Positions 42,890 through 53,018 of a stretch of DNA of 64,000 bases are shown here, piece after piece. Position 1 is the stretch's first letter. Every line of letters begins with the position of its first letter. The translations under genes and the position numbers were made by a program. The notes beneath the pieces are model-generated. The model ran no database searches and was not told the origin of the DNA. It worked only from the letters and a program-made list of their open reading frames with translations. This stretch comes from JAUILH01 sp965230535 (GTDB lineage: Bacteria; Bacteroidota; Bacteroidia; Flavobacteriales_D; JAUILH01): positions 1,736,001 through 1,800,000 of the forward strand of contig OZ246010.1 in NCBI GenBank assembly GCA_965230535.1. The letters run 5' to 3'.

Positions 42890-43336
42890 ACGTTTGAGAT
42901 CCTCAGAATAGAATCTCCCATTTAACCAACCCTCTTCAAGCTTGGCCTCATATTTCTTGTAAAAATTAATGGCCGGTTCATTCCAATCTAATACCTGCCA
43001 GTCCATGCGTTGGCAATCGGTGTTCTTAGCTTCCTGAATGATAGCTTCAAATAATAGCTTGCCTATTCCCTGCCCTCTTTTCTGCTCTGACACCACAAAA
43101 TCTTCAAGATATAAAGTCTTGCCCTTCCAGGTTGAGTAACCAAAGTAGTAGAGAGCAAACCCTACAACTTCATCATTTTTAAGCGCGACAACGGCATCAA
43201 AACAAGCATTTTCAAAGTCGTTTTCCAACTGAGAGAGTGTCATGTCGACTTCATCGGGTTCCTTTTCGTATTCAGCCAACTGAACGATCAATTTTAACAC
43301 TGTTACAAGGTCTTCCTTCTTTACTTTTCTAATCAT
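42884..43336 (-). CDS. GNAT acetyltransferase, diamine/thialysine acetyltransferase-like
   Basis: A 150-residue GNAT enzyme. It follows the SSAT pattern closely: LIVQLAEYEKEPDEV near the start, the FALYYFGYSTWKGKTLYLEDFVV segment, the acetyl-CoA loop (QKRGQGIGKLL) and the C-terminal WQVLDWNEPAINFY. Members acetylate polyamines, thialysine or related amines. A single-gene unit that may also be read with the CAP-domain gene 16 bases upstream. Confidence 0.88.
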   Translation of the reverse strand: MIRKVKKEDLVTVLKLIVQLAEYEKEPDEVDMTLSQLENDFENACFDAVVALKNDEVVGFALYYFGYSTWKGKTLYLEDFVVSEQKRGQGIGKLLFEAIIQEAKNTDCQRMDWQVLDWNEPAINFYKKYEAKLEEGWLNGRFYSEDLKRL

Positions 43337-43352
43337 GTCAAGCTAAATTCTA

Positions 43353-43862
43353 TCACCTAAATTCCTGTAAAAAAACATAATCTACATCATCCACTTCTCC
43401 ATCTATTTCATGGGCTGCAAATTCGGTGATTGAAGGATCGAGAATATTCTTTCTATGTCCTCTACCAGACACACCATGATCTATCAAAAGATCTACAACA
43501 GATAAACGCACAGTTTCATTGCCTCCCACCAAATTCTCGGCATAAGGTAAACTTGAATGCTTGAAACGATTCGCTCTTTTCATTCGTTTGCCGTGTTTAA
43601 CCGCATCCTTGTACATGTCATCTGACCACACAAGCGGCTCGAGGGGTTTCATCCTTTTTAAAACCTTTCTTAGTTCATTGGCAGTTCTCCTTTCTGCAGA
43701 ACCAGACTCCCAGTAGGTCAAATAATCATCAATAAATTTAATGTACTCTTTTGGATTTGTACGTGCCAGATTCACTTCTTTCAACATGTCTTTTTCGCGT
43801 TCCGTCTGAGCATAAGCACTCTGGAACAAAAACAATAATATGGATAACGACACCAGCCTCAT
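43353..43862 (-). CDS. Secreted CAP-domain (SCP/PR-1-like) protein
   Basis: A 169-residue protein with a signal peptide (about 1-18, ending AYA) and one CAP domain: MLKEVNLARTNPKEYIKFID, then VWSDDMYKDAVKHGKRM, HSSLPYAENL and GHRKNILDPSITEFA. Residues of the family's His/Glu cavity (HSS, AEN, GHRKN) are retained. Bacterial CAP proteins are mostly uncharacterised. Confidence 0.88.
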   Translation of the reverse strand: MRLVSLSILLFLFQSAYAQTEREKDMLKEVNLARTNPKEYIKFIDDYLTYWESGSAERRTANELRKVLKRMKPLEPLVWSDDMYKDAVKHGKRMKRANRFKHSSLPYAENLVGGNETVRLSVVDLLIDHGVSGRGHRKNILDPSITEFAAHEIDGEVDDVDYVFLQEFR

Positions 43863-43880
43863 AAAACATTAAAGTTAACT

Positions 43881-44747
43881 CTAAATCTCGAAGGCCTTCT
43901 CAAAAATCGTCTTGCCATCTTCATCAAAATAGATCACATTATACTTTCCGGCCTCCCAACCGCTTACAGACCAGGAAAATTCCATAGTGATGTTCTCCAC
44001 CTTTGGCAGCTTTCTGGAATTGGTTTTCTCATATACCGTCTCGCCGGATTCATTCACAATTTTGGTCTTAAGCGTAGTTTCCCTGGTTGTTGTAAAAGTC
44101 ACTTCCCCCACTACCATGACAGGGTTCACTACGATTCTTTCACCGACGATTCTATGATCTCTTCTCACGTTGTGCCAGCTTAATGTCTGACCAGTTAAAT
44201 CAGCTACAAATTGAGCCAATTCCTTGGTTTTCTTTTTATCGGGAGAATAAATATTGGCTACAGAGTATTTATCTGACACACACCACACTGCCTCCTGAAT
44301 GGCATGCTTATCGAATCCATGATGCTCATTGATGAAGTCTGCTAACTTCTGAAGTTGCTCTCTCTCTGTCGGCATAAAAGCCATAGACAATTCATCTCTC
44401 GGCACACCGTCTTTTGCCTCAGTGCAGAATCCGTCAAGGACCTTTTTTCTGGTATTTCCTTTGGACAAAACCAGAAGTTCCTCTTCTACCAAAATCAAAA
44501 TCTGGTCATCTTCCTCAGGTGTGTAAAACACCGTTCCGGCCGGAATGAGTACTTCCACGCTCTTTTTAAAGTTTGATTTGATTTGCAGTTCAATGGACTT
44601 TCCTGAGAATTGACCATTGGCCTTAATGGATACGTCAAATTTGGGGTTTGCCTGAATCTCTTCAAGGCTGTATCTTTTGATGGCATTGGCCGGGAGTGCG
44701 AACAACCCAAGACAAATGCCGAATAGATGATATTTCATGGCTCTCAT
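43881..44747 (-). CDS. Secreted protein of unknown function
   Basis: A protein of 288 residues (285 if it starts at the ATG at 44738) with a signal peptide ending LPANA. The N-terminal half reads as a beta sandwich (VEVLIPAGTVFYTPEEDDQ); a helical middle contains IQEAVWCVSDKY; the C-terminal 75 residues form an Ig/FixG-like beta domain (WSVSGWEAGKYNVIYFD). I do not recognise the family. The same-strand CAP protein gene follows after 18 bases, so they may form an operon. The 140 bases upstream hold only a poor promoter match. Confidence 0.75.
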   Translation of the reverse strand: MRAMKYHLFGICLGLFALPANAIKRYSLEEIQANPKFDVSIKANGQFSGKSIELQIKSNFKKSVEVLIPAGTVFYTPEEDDQILILVEEELLVLSKGNTRKKVLDGFCTEAKDGVPRDELSMAFMPTEREQLQKLADFINEHHGFDKHAIQEAVWCVSDKYSVANIYSPDKKKTKELAQFVADLTGQTLSWHNVRRDHRIVGERIVVNPVMVVGEVTFTTTRETTLKTKIVNESGETVYEKTNSRKLPKVENITMEFSWSVSGWEAGKYNVIYFDEDGKTIFEKAFEI

Positions 44748-44929
44748 TTTTATTAAAAGTGATTCGAGTAACACCACAAATCTCATCAATGGCTGTTATT
44801 CTTCATATAGGGAATTGTACTCATTTTTTGAGCTAATTTCTTGGGATTACATGATTAGTCAATACCAGCAATAAAAATCGCACTGTATTCTCATAAAAAA
44901 CCAGATATTTGTATCAAATCTCATGAATC

Positions 44930-45928
44930 ATGAATCTACGAACATTAGGCGAATTTATAGTTGAAAGACAGAACGATTTCCCTGGGTCCAGCGGTGATTT
45001 TTCTCGTTTGTTGAGCGGTTTGCGTTTAGCCGGAAAGATTGTTAACCAACAGGTAAACAAGGCTGGCCTGGCCAAACATATTTTAGGTGCTGCAGGAAAT
45101 CAGAATGTGCAGGGAGAGGAACAGCAGAAACTGGATGTGTACGCCGATGAACAATTTATCAAAGCCTTCCAAAATCAAGGTGTGGTTTGTGGGGTTGGTT
45201 CAGAAGAAAATGATACGTTCATTGCATTTGAATCTGAAGAATGTAAAAACGCCAAGTATGTCATTTTAATGGATCCACTTGATGGCTCGTCCAACATTGA
45301 TGTGAACGTCTCCATAGGTACTATTTTCTCAATTTTTAGAAGGGTATCTCCAGTGGGAGAGCCGGCTCAACTTGAAGATTTTTTACAAAAAGGATCTGAG
45401 CAGGTTGCTGCGGGATACATTATTTATGGATCTTCTACCATGTTGGTTTACACTACAGGAAATGGGGTGAACGGTTTCACCTACGATCCGGGAATTGGCG
45501 TATTCTTCCTATCTCATCCGAATATGCAGTTCCCCGAGGATGGTAAAATCTATTCCATCAATGAAGGAAACATCAACAAATGTGAACAGGGCGTGATCGA
45601 TTACGTTAACTATTGTCAGGACCCAAATGCTTCAGAAAAGCATCCATACACAGGCAGATACATTGGATCTTTGGTAGCAGATTTCCACAGAAATTTGATT
45701 AAAGGTGGTATCTACATTTATCCTAGTACTCAGTCAGCCCCTAACGGGAAATTGAGACTTCAATACGAATGTAATCCATTGGCATTTTTAACTGAACAGG
45801 CAGGCGGTGTCGCCAGTAACGGTACTCAAAGAATTATGGACATTGAGCCTAAAGAATTACATCAGAGAACGCCATTTTTCGTAGGTAGTAAAAACATGGT
45901 GGAAAAAGCAGCTTCCTTCTTGAAATAA
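44930..45928 (+). CDS. fbp: Fructose-1,6-bisphosphatase class 1
   Basis: Gluconeogenic phosphatase converting fructose 1,6-bisphosphate to fructose 6-phosphate; 332 residues, full length. Metal-site motifs are GSEEND and LMDPLDGSSNIDVN, and the substrate-binding GRYIGSLVADFHR and LRLQYECNPLAFL follow. The stop codon shares its last base with the mfd start codon (TAATG), so the two are translationally coupled. A near match to a promoter -7 element (GATATTTG) lies at 44894-44901. Confidence 0.95.
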   Translation: MNLRTLGEFIVERQNDFPGSSGDFSRLLSGLRLAGKIVNQQVNKAGLAKHILGAAGNQNVQGEEQQKLDVYADEQFIKAFQNQGVVCGVGSEENDTFIAFESEECKNAKYVILMDPLDGSSNIDVNVSIGTIFSIFRRVSPVGEPAQLEDFLQKGSEQVAAGYIIYGSSTMLVYTTGNGVNGFTYDPGIGVFFLSHPNMQFPEDGKIYSINEGNINKCEQGVIDYVNYCQDPNASEKHPYTGRYIGSLVADFHRNLIKGGIYIYPSTQSAPNGKLRLQYECNPLAFLTEQAGGVASNGTQRIMDIEPKELHQRTPFFVGSKNMVEKAASFLK

Positions 45929-48900
45929 TGTCTCCGGAGAAACTTAAAGAATTGTATGGGCAGGATACTCGTCTACAAGATTTGTGCGACGAGTTGAAGA
46001 TTGTGAGTCAGTCTGTCCGATTGAAAGGTCTGGTTGGGTCCGGAGCGTCCCTGCTTGCGAGTGCTGTGCTCGAAAAAACTCAGGGCATTCACATGTTTAT
46101 CCTTCCGGATAAAGAAGAAGCAGCTTATTTTTTGAACGATCTTCAGGAACTTAACGACAAAAGAAAAAACATTCTTTTTTTTCCGGAATCCTACAAACAA
46201 CCATATCAGGTTGAAGGCACCGATAATGCCAATGTGGTTCTCAGAACGGAAGTATTGAATAAAATCGCCCGCTATTCTAAATTCGCGGCAATTGTCACTT
46301 ACCCGGAAGCTCTGGCCGAAAAAGTAGTGACAAAAAGTACACTCAACAAAAACACATTTGAGGTCAAATCCGGAGAAACTTATTCCATAGATTTTCTAAA
46401 TACGCTCTTTCTGGAATATGGATTTAGCAAGGAAGATTATGTATACGAGCCCGGGCAGTTTTCCGTAAGAGGAGGCATTGTAGATGTGTTCTCATTTAGC
46501 AACGACCTACCTTACAGGATAGAATTTTTTGGTGATGAAGTCGATTCCATTCGATCCTTTGATCCGGCCAATCAATTATCTGTGAAAACACAGAGTTTCA
46601 TCAATGTGGTGCCAAACGTGCAGGCAACCATGAAACAGGAAAACCGGCAAAGTTTACTGGAGTTTATTCCTGAATCTTCAACCATTTGGCTCAAATCTCA
46701 GGACGTCATTGCCGGGAAATTGGGTAAAGAACTTGAAAAAGCGCAGTACGCCTTCAATAAACTAGAGAGTCCGTTAGACCATTTAGCACCAAGTGACATG
46801 TTCATGGGTAAGGATGATTTCAATTTTCTGATCAAGAAAAGAACGTTTGTTGAGTTTGGCAATGGAGAAGGCCACAACTCCAAATATCAATTCAGTCAAT
46901 CACCTCAACCTACTTTCAATAAGAACTTTGATTTGTTGTTTGAGAATCTGATGGGCAATCAGAAAAAGGGCATTGAAAGTTATCTGAGCTCAGGAAATCC
47001 AAAGCAAATCGAACGCCTTTATAACATTTTTGAAGACAAAGAGCTCAACATTCAATTTGAACCTCTGCATGTCGCCTTACATGAAGGATTTATTGACAAC
47101 GAACTCAAAATAGCATGTTATACAGACCATCAGATATTTGAGCGTTATCACCGCTTCAGACTAAAAGAAGGGTTTAGGAAGAACAAAGAAGCCATTACCC
47201 TAAAGGAGATTCACAGTCTTCAAAAAGGAGATTTTGTGACTCATGTAGATCATGGAGTTGGACAGTTTTCCGGTTTGCAAAAAATTGATGTGGATGGCAA
47301 AGAACAAGAAGCCATCAGATTGATTTATGGCGGTAGCGACATTCTTTATGTTAGTATCCACTCGCTTCACAGAATTTCGAGATATACAGGCAAAGACGGC
47401 ACGCCTCCTAAACTCAATAAACTTGGCAGTCCAGCCTGGAACAACGCCAAGAAAAAAACTAAAAAGAAGGTTAAGGAAATCGCCTACGATCTTATAAAAT
47501 TATATGCCAAAAGGAAGTCCCAAAAAGGCTTTGCGTTTTCTCCTGACACCTATCTGCAAACAGAATTAGAAGCTTCTTTTATTTATGAAGATACGCCCGA
47601 TCAAAATAAGGCGACCATTGACATTAAGAAAGACATGGAATCTGATTCTCCGATGGATCGCTTGGTTTGTGGGGATGTTGGTTTCGGGAAAACGGAACTT
47701 GCAATTCGTGCAGCATTTAAAGCCGTTGCGGACAATAAACAAGTGGCCATTTTGGCGCCAACCACTGTTCTTACACTACAACATTATAAGAACATCAAAG
47801 CGCGTTTGGCTGACTTCCCATGTAATGTAGACTACATCAACCGGTTTAAATCTCAGAAAAAACAAACAGAAAGCCTTAAGCAACTGGAATCTGGGAAAAC
47901 GGACATTTTAATTGGAACGCATAAATTGGTAAGCAAACAAGTTAAATTCAAAGATTTGGGACTTCTGATTATTGACGAAGAGCAGAAATTTGGTGTTGGT
48001 GTGAAGGACAAACTTAAGACCATTAAGGCCAACGTAGACACTCTGACTTTGACAGCAACACCTATCCCCAGAACACTTCAATTTTCTTTGATGGGTGCCC
48101 GCGACATGTCTATTTTGAATACGGCTCCACCTAATCGTGTTCCGGTTCAAACAGAATTGAGAACCTTCAACGAAGAAGTCCTGAGAGACGCCATTACCTA
48201 TGAGGTTCAAAGAGGAGGACAAGTCTATGTGGTGAACAATCGTATTCAAAACATTCAGGAAGTAGCCGGAATGATTCAAAGATTATGTCCGGGAGTGAGC
48301 ATTGCAATTGGTCATGGTCAAATGGATGGCAAAAAATTGGAAGAAGTCATGCTGGATTTTATGGAAGGCATGTATGACGTCCTAATCGCTACTACCATCA
48401 TTGAATCTGGAATTGATATTCCTAATGCAAACACCATCATCATCAATGATGCGCACCACTTTGGTTTATCTGATCTGCATCAATTAAGGGGGCGTGTGGG
48501 TAGATCCAACAAACAGGCGTTTTGCATTCTTCTGTGTCCACCACCACATATGATGACTGATGAAGCCCGCAAACGACTTCAGGCCGTTGAGCAGTTTTCC
48601 GATTTGGGTAGTGGATTCAACATTGCCATGAAGGATCTGGATATTCGGGGAGCTGGAAATTTATTGGGGGCGGATCAAACCGGATTTATCAGTGATTTAG
48701 GGATAGACATGTACCAGAAAATTCTTCAGGAAACCATTGATGAGCTCAAGGAAAATGAATTTAAAGACCTTTTCAAAGATCAGGAAAAAGTTTACGTACG
48801 AGATTGCCAGATAGAAACCGATTTGGAGATTTTGATTCCGGACGACTACGTGAATCAGGTAGCAGAGCGGCTCTCCATCTATAAGGCTTTGAATGAGATT

Positions 48901-49248
48901 ACAGATGAGGCCATGCTGGATACCTACACGAAAAATCTGGTGGACAGATTTGGTGAAATTCCACCTTCTACACTGGAGTTATTCGAGTCGCTAAGGCTCC
49001 GCTGGCTGGCAAAAGACATTGGTATGGAAAAGGTGATCATCAAAAACAAAAAAATGATCGCTTATTTCATTTCAAATCCGGAATCTTCTTACTACCAATC
49101 GGATAAGTTCATGCAGATTATCAGATTCGTTCAGGGAAATCCAACGGCCGCCAGATTAAGCGACAAAAACAACCGCTTCAGAATGATTTTTGACAATGTT
49201 GAAAACGTAAAAGATGCCCGTAAAAGAATTGAAATGATTGAGGCGTAA
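45928..49248 (+). CDS. mfd: Transcription-repair coupling factor
   Basis: DNA translocase of 1106 residues that removes stalled RNA polymerase at lesions and recruits UvrA. Order seen: UvrB-homology domains (1-340), the RNA polymerase interaction (CarD-like) domain (about 425-500: LQKGDFVTHVDHGVGQF), the helicase motor (Walker A GDVGFGKTELA, motif II IIDEEQ, motif VI QLRGRVGRSN) and the C-terminal TRCF domain. The UvrB-like N-terminal region is slightly shorter than in E. coli. It overlaps fbp by one base. Confidence 0.96.
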   Translation: MSPEKLKELYGQDTRLQDLCDELKIVSQSVRLKGLVGSGASLLASAVLEKTQGIHMFILPDKEEAAYFLNDLQELNDKRKNILFFPESYKQPYQVEGTDNANVVLRTEVLNKIARYSKFAAIVTYPEALAEKVVTKSTLNKNTFEVKSGETYSIDFLNTLFLEYGFSKEDYVYEPGQFSVRGGIVDVFSFSNDLPYRIEFFGDEVDSIRSFDPANQLSVKTQSFINVVPNVQATMKQENRQSLLEFIPESSTIWLKSQDVIAGKLGKELEKAQYAFNKLESPLDHLAPSDMFMGKDDFNFLIKKRTFVEFGNGEGHNSKYQFSQSPQPTFNKNFDLLFENLMGNQKKGIESYLSSGNPKQIERLYNIFEDKELNIQFEPLHVALHEGFIDNELKIACYTDHQIFERYHRFRLKEGFRKNKEAITLKEIHSLQKGDFVTHVDHGVGQFSGLQKIDVDGKEQEAIRLIYGGSDILYVSIHSLHRISRYTGKDGTPPKLNKLGSPAWNNAKKKTKKKVKEIAYDLIKLYAKRKSQKGFAFSPDTYLQTELEASFIYEDTPDQNKATIDIKKDMESDSPMDRLVCGDVGFGKTELAIRAAFKAVADNKQVAILAPTTVLTLQHYKNIKARLADFPCNVDYINRFKSQKKQTESLKQLESGKTDILIGTHKLVSKQVKFKDLGLLIIDEEQKFGVGVKDKLKTIKANVDTLTLTATPIPRTLQFSLMGARDMSILNTAPPNRVPVQTELRTFNEEVLRDAITYEVQRGGQVYVVNNRIQNIQEVAGMIQRLCPGVSIAIGHGQMDGKKLEEVMLDFMEGMYDVLIATTIIESGIDIPNANTIIINDAHHFGLSDLHQLRGRVGRSNKQAFCILLCPPPHMMTDEARKRLQAVEQFSDLGSGFNIAMKDLDIRGAGNLLGADQTGFISDLGIDMYQKILQETIDELKENEFKDLFKDQEKVYVRDCQIETDLEILIPDDYVNQVAERLSIYKALNEITDEAMLDTYTKNLVDRFGEIPPSTLELFESLRLRWLAKDIGMEKVIIKNKKMIAYFISNPESSYYQSDKFMQIIRFVQGNPTAARLSDKNNRFRMIFDNVENVKDARKRIEMIEA

Positions 49249-49345
49249 ATCACATTCTCTGTCAGGTCCCGCAAATAATAATTCAACCTTCGCTCTCCAT
49301 AACAATCAGCCAATTCAAGTGCTACATTTCACTATTTTAGAGTCC

Positions 49346-49930
49346 ATGACGACTAAAATTTCTTTCGCATTGTTAGGCATTGCCATCTCATTTTTTTCAA
49401 CCGGACAGGAAAGCAAATGCGGCTTCAAAACATCATGCGATTGTGATGAATCAAATCAAGGTTTAAAGGAATCGTTCGAACATTCCCACCATGTATTTGA
49501 AGGAACTGTTCTTGAAATTGACACGCTGGCGATTTCGGAGATAGTGACGAAGGAGGCACTTAACTCATTGCAGAACGACCATTCAAAAATATCTGCTTGC
49601 GCACATAACTCTGTTCGGTCGAGTAAAGTGTTGCGGGTAAAATTTCACGTCAATCAAAGCTTTAAGAAACAAATACAATCTGAAGAAATCTATGTCCTAA
49701 CACCTATTGATGCACAATCTTGCGCATATCATGGTTTTGAAACAGATGGTCGCTACATTCTTTACACCACCCTTGATCAAACGGCAGACGACTACTTTTT
49801 CTGGTCATTTGACAAAGAATACTTAGAGTTAAAACCCGCGTATACTGTTTGGACGAATCACTGCAAAAGAACAGCTCTAAGCAAAAAATCCGAACTTCAG
49901 AAATTGAGTGCACTCTCTATCTTAGATTAG
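49346..49930 (+). CDS. Secreted protein, TIMP/netrin-like domain suspected
   Basis: A 194-residue protein with a signal peptide (about 1-18, ending STG) and a cysteine-rich mature start (SKCGFKTSCDCDES). The pattern SHHVFEGTVLEI, a KVLRVKFHVNQSFK strand and the later YVLTPIDAQSCAYHGFETDGRYILYT resembles the OB-fold NTR/TIMP-like domain. Start chosen at the ATG at 49346 because the signal peptide begins there; the longer frame overlaps mfd. Function unknown. Confidence 0.72.
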   Translation: MTTKISFALLGIAISFFSTGQESKCGFKTSCDCDESNQGLKESFEHSHHVFEGTVLEIDTLAISEIVTKEALNSLQNDHSKISACAHNSVRSSKVLRVKFHVNQSFKKQIQSEEIYVLTPIDAQSCAYHGFETDGRYILYTTLDQTADDYFFWSFDKEYLELKPAYTVWTNHCKRTALSKKSELQKLSALSILD

Positions 49931-49980
49931 TAGAATCGAAGAAAAATGTGATTAAATTTACAAGTAGGAAATTTATAGAA

Positions 49981-51375
49981 ATGAAACTAAAATTATTCGT
50001 TGGCTCAATTTTGCTTCAGGCCTCATTTGCATCTGCTCAGGAAAGCATTAATTCCGTATTTGATATTTCTTGGGAAAACTACGTTGGTTTAACCAGTTAT
50101 CGAACCGGCATGAAGCTCGACAATGGCAAGCTATACGTGCCTAGCCATGGAGAAGAAAGACACCGCCCAGGTGATGATTTGGATGGTATTCACGTTTTAA
50201 ATGCATCTACAGGAAAAGAAACTTTACACATTCGTCCCGAAAATTCACGTGATCAGGATTGTAATGGTGTGGTCCTCCATGAGAATTTTGTCTTCTTCGG
50301 AAACGACGATGGAGCCTTCTATGCTTTTACTTCAGGAGGTGATTTGATTTGGAAAAGTGTATTTGACAGTTGGTTTAATGGCGAAACTGGTCCGGAAGAT
50401 GATGTAGAAGGTGTTCCGGTTCTTTGCGACCTCAACGGTGACAACTTTCCTGATGTCGCCTTCAACGTAGAAAGCAATGGTCTGGTTGCTCTGGACGGAA
50501 AAACGGGCAAAACTCTTTGGTCATTCAAGTATGTTAGCAAAAGAGGAACTTATATGAACTCTCCGGCTGCTTTCGACCTCAATAACGACGGCACAAAAGA
50601 TCTGATCATAGGAGGAAAACGCGATAAAGATGAAGGTAAGGCCTGGGACTACCGTTATGGGGTGCATGCCATCAATGGAAAAAACGGAAGACCACTTTGG
50701 ACCTACTCGACCAATAGTAACGTTCACGCCTCACCAATAGTTATCCATTCCGGCAATATGGCCAGGGTGGTCATCGCAGAATCCTACTCAGACGTTACTT
50801 TCCTAAAACCAAATGGTAAGTTCGAGAAGTTTGTAAACCTCAACCTGCTTTCAACTTCTTTTAGTGGTGGGATTTCCGGACTATTCTCATCCCCAATTAT
50901 TTCGCATAAAAATCAACTTATCATTGGCACCTCCTGGTGGGGAGATGATGATGGTGTTTGGCAATGTGATCTGGATCAGGACAATTTTAAGGTGGCCAGC
51001 GACGACCTCAATGAACTGCAAAATGAAGCTAAAAATTATCACATTGCTGGTCCCGTATCTTCCAGTGCTTTAGTGGCAGATGTTTTGAAAAAGCCGAGAG
51101 GTATGGAGTCCATTATTTGCACTGAAAAGGGAGAAATGCTTATATTCTCTCAAAAAGGGAAGCTTTTGAAGCGATTAAAGTTACCTGCAGGTGTTGAAGC
51201 TACACCATTGATTGCGGATGTAGATGGAGATAAAAAAAGTGAAATTATTCTGGCTTGTTTGGATGGTAAAATTTACTGTTATAAAACGAAGGCGAAATCT
51301 AAAAAAAGGATTCATGTTGGACAGTTCAGAATTCACTCAAATAATGATGGTGTAATCAAGCTGAAATCCCTGTAA
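49981..51375 (+). CDS. Secreted beta-propeller protein with FG-GAP/PQQ-like repeats
   Basis: A 464-residue exported protein: signal peptide (about 1-19, ending ASA) then a propeller. PQQ-like blades (NASTGKETLHIR, ALDGKTGKTLWSF, AINGKNGRPLWTY) alternate with FG-GAP-like calcium loops (DLNGDNFPDVAF, DLNNDGTKDLII, DVDGDKKSEIIL). No catalytic site or T9SS sorting domain is visible. Start at the ATG at 49981; the same frame runs further back into the previous gene. Possible roles are protein or ligand binding at the cell surface. Confidence 0.82.
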   Translation: MKLKLFVGSILLQASFASAQESINSVFDISWENYVGLTSYRTGMKLDNGKLYVPSHGEERHRPGDDLDGIHVLNASTGKETLHIRPENSRDQDCNGVVLHENFVFFGNDDGAFYAFTSGGDLIWKSVFDSWFNGETGPEDDVEGVPVLCDLNGDNFPDVAFNVESNGLVALDGKTGKTLWSFKYVSKRGTYMNSPAAFDLNNDGTKDLIIGGKRDKDEGKAWDYRYGVHAINGKNGRPLWTYSTNSNVHASPIVIHSGNMARVVIAESYSDVTFLKPNGKFEKFVNLNLLSTSFSGGISGLFSSPIISHKNQLIIGTSWWGDDDGVWQCDLDQDNFKVASDDLNELQNEAKNYHIAGPVSSSALVADVLKKPRGMESIICTEKGEMLIFSQKGKLLKRLKLPAGVEATPLIADVDGDKKSEIILACLDGKIYCYKTKAKSKKRIHVGQFRIHSNNDGVIKLKSL

Positions 51376-51481
51376 ACACAAGTTTGTAACATTATATCGT
51401 ACTTATTAACAATGCCTCTTTTTGAGAGCCAGAAATGCAAAATAGTTGCTAAACTTGTAAGCTTAGCTTTTTGACAGAAAA

Positions 51482-53011
51482 ATGGAGAACACAAAACACA
51501 TAAAAACAGCATTAATTTCGGTTTTCGACAAGACTGGTTTAGATGCTATTGTGAAGAAATTGGATGCCCTGAATGTGGCAATATACTCAACAGGAGGTAC
51601 ACAGTCTTTCATTGAAGGACTAGGGGTAGAAGTTATCCCGGTGGAAGAATTAACCAGTTACCCATCAATTTTGGGTGGACGAGTTAAAACTTTGCATCCA
51701 AAAGTGTTCGGAGGTATTTTGGGGAGAAGAGAGCTTGACAGTGATGTTGCTCAGTTGGACGAATATGAAATTCCTGGAATTGACCTGGTGATTGTTGATT
51801 TATACCCATTTGAAGACACTGTGGCCTCAGGTGGAACACATCAGGAAATTATTGAGAAGATTGACATTGGCGGAATTTCATTGATTCGTGCAGCAGCAAA
51901 GAACTACAAAGATGTGACCATCGTTTCAGATAAAAATCAGTACTCTAACTTACTGAACCTTTTGAACGAACAAAACGGAGAAACCAGTCTTGATCAAAGA
52001 AAAGAATTGGCAACTGAAGCATTCAACACTTCATCTCATTACGATACCGAGATTTTCAAATGGTTCTCAGGAGATACACTAAGCGCATTTAAATCGAGTG
52101 TTAAAACCAACAAGACTTTGAGATACGGAGAGAATCCGCATCAGAAAGGCAGCTTCTATGGTGATTTAAATGAGATATTCGATCAAATTCACGGTAAAGA
52201 GCTATCCTACAACAACCTATTGGATGTGGATGCGGCAGTGAATCTCATGTTCGAATTCAAAGATGACGCTCCAACGTTTGGGATTTTGAAACACAACAAC
52301 GCATGTGGTTTAGCTACCAGATCAAGTTTGAGTGAAGCATACAAAGATGCCCTGGCTGGAGATCCTGTTTCCGCTTTTGGAGGTATTCTAATTGCTAATA
52401 AGGAAATCGACATGGCAACAGCTGAACAAATCAACAGCTTGTTTTGCGAGATTGTAATTGCTCCGAGCTTTTCTGCAGATAGCATTGAACTTCTGAAATC
52501 AAAAAAGAATCGCGTTTTATTGATTCAAAAAGCTTGGCCAGCTCAAAAAATGATGTTCAGATCCATTCTGAATGGCGTACTTGCTCAGGAACAGGATCAC
52601 ATCACAGATACTGCTGAAAATTTTGAAACAAAAACAAATACAAGTCCAAGCACACAAGAAGTTGACGATTTGGTATTTGCCAACAAACTGGTAAAGCATA
52701 CTAAATCGAACACCATTGTTTTGGCGAAAAACGGACAGTTGCTCGCTAGTGGTACAGGACAAACATCTCGAGTAGATGCTTTAAGACAGGCGATTCATAA
52801 GGCCAAGTCGTTTGACTTTGATTTAAACGGTGCCGTCATGGCATCAGATGCTTTCTTCCCATTTCCTGATTGCGTGGAAATTGCAGAGAAAGAAGGTATC
52901 AAGGCTGTTGTACAGCCAGGGGGGTCGGTGAAAGACCAACTCTCCATAGACTATTGTAACGAACATGGTGTCGCCATGGTATTTACCGGGCACAGACACT
53001 TTAAACACTAA
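51482..53011 (+). CDS. purH: Bifunctional AICAR formyltransferase/IMP cyclohydrolase
   Basis: Catalyses the last two steps of IMP synthesis; 509 residues. The N-terminal IMP cyclohydrolase (MGS-like) domain has SVFDKTGLDAIV and YSTGGTQSFIE, then GGRVKTLHPKV; the C-terminal formyltransferase domain has LRYGENPHQKGSFY, KHNNACGLA and DAFFPFPDCVEIAE near its end. The stop codon lies 7 bases before mreB, so purH is the first gene of the cell-shape operon in this genome. Confidence 0.95.
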   Translation: MENTKHIKTALISVFDKTGLDAIVKKLDALNVAIYSTGGTQSFIEGLGVEVIPVEELTSYPSILGGRVKTLHPKVFGGILGRRELDSDVAQLDEYEIPGIDLVIVDLYPFEDTVASGGTHQEIIEKIDIGGISLIRAAAKNYKDVTIVSDKNQYSNLLNLLNEQNGETSLDQRKELATEAFNTSSHYDTEIFKWFSGDTLSAFKSSVKTNKTLRYGENPHQKGSFYGDLNEIFDQIHGKELSYNNLLDVDAAVNLMFEFKDDAPTFGILKHNNACGLATRSSLSEAYKDALAGDPVSAFGGILIANKEIDMATAEQINSLFCEIVIAPSFSADSIELLKSKKNRVLLIQKAWPAQKMMFRSILNGVLAQEQDHITDTAENFETKTNTSPSTQEVDDLVFANKLVKHTKSNTIVLAKNGQLLASGTGQTSRVDALRQAIHKAKSFDFDLNGAVMASDAFFPFPDCVEIAEKEGIKAVVQPGGSVKDQLSIDYCNEHGVAMVFTGHRHFKH

Positions 53012-53018
53012 TTGAAAC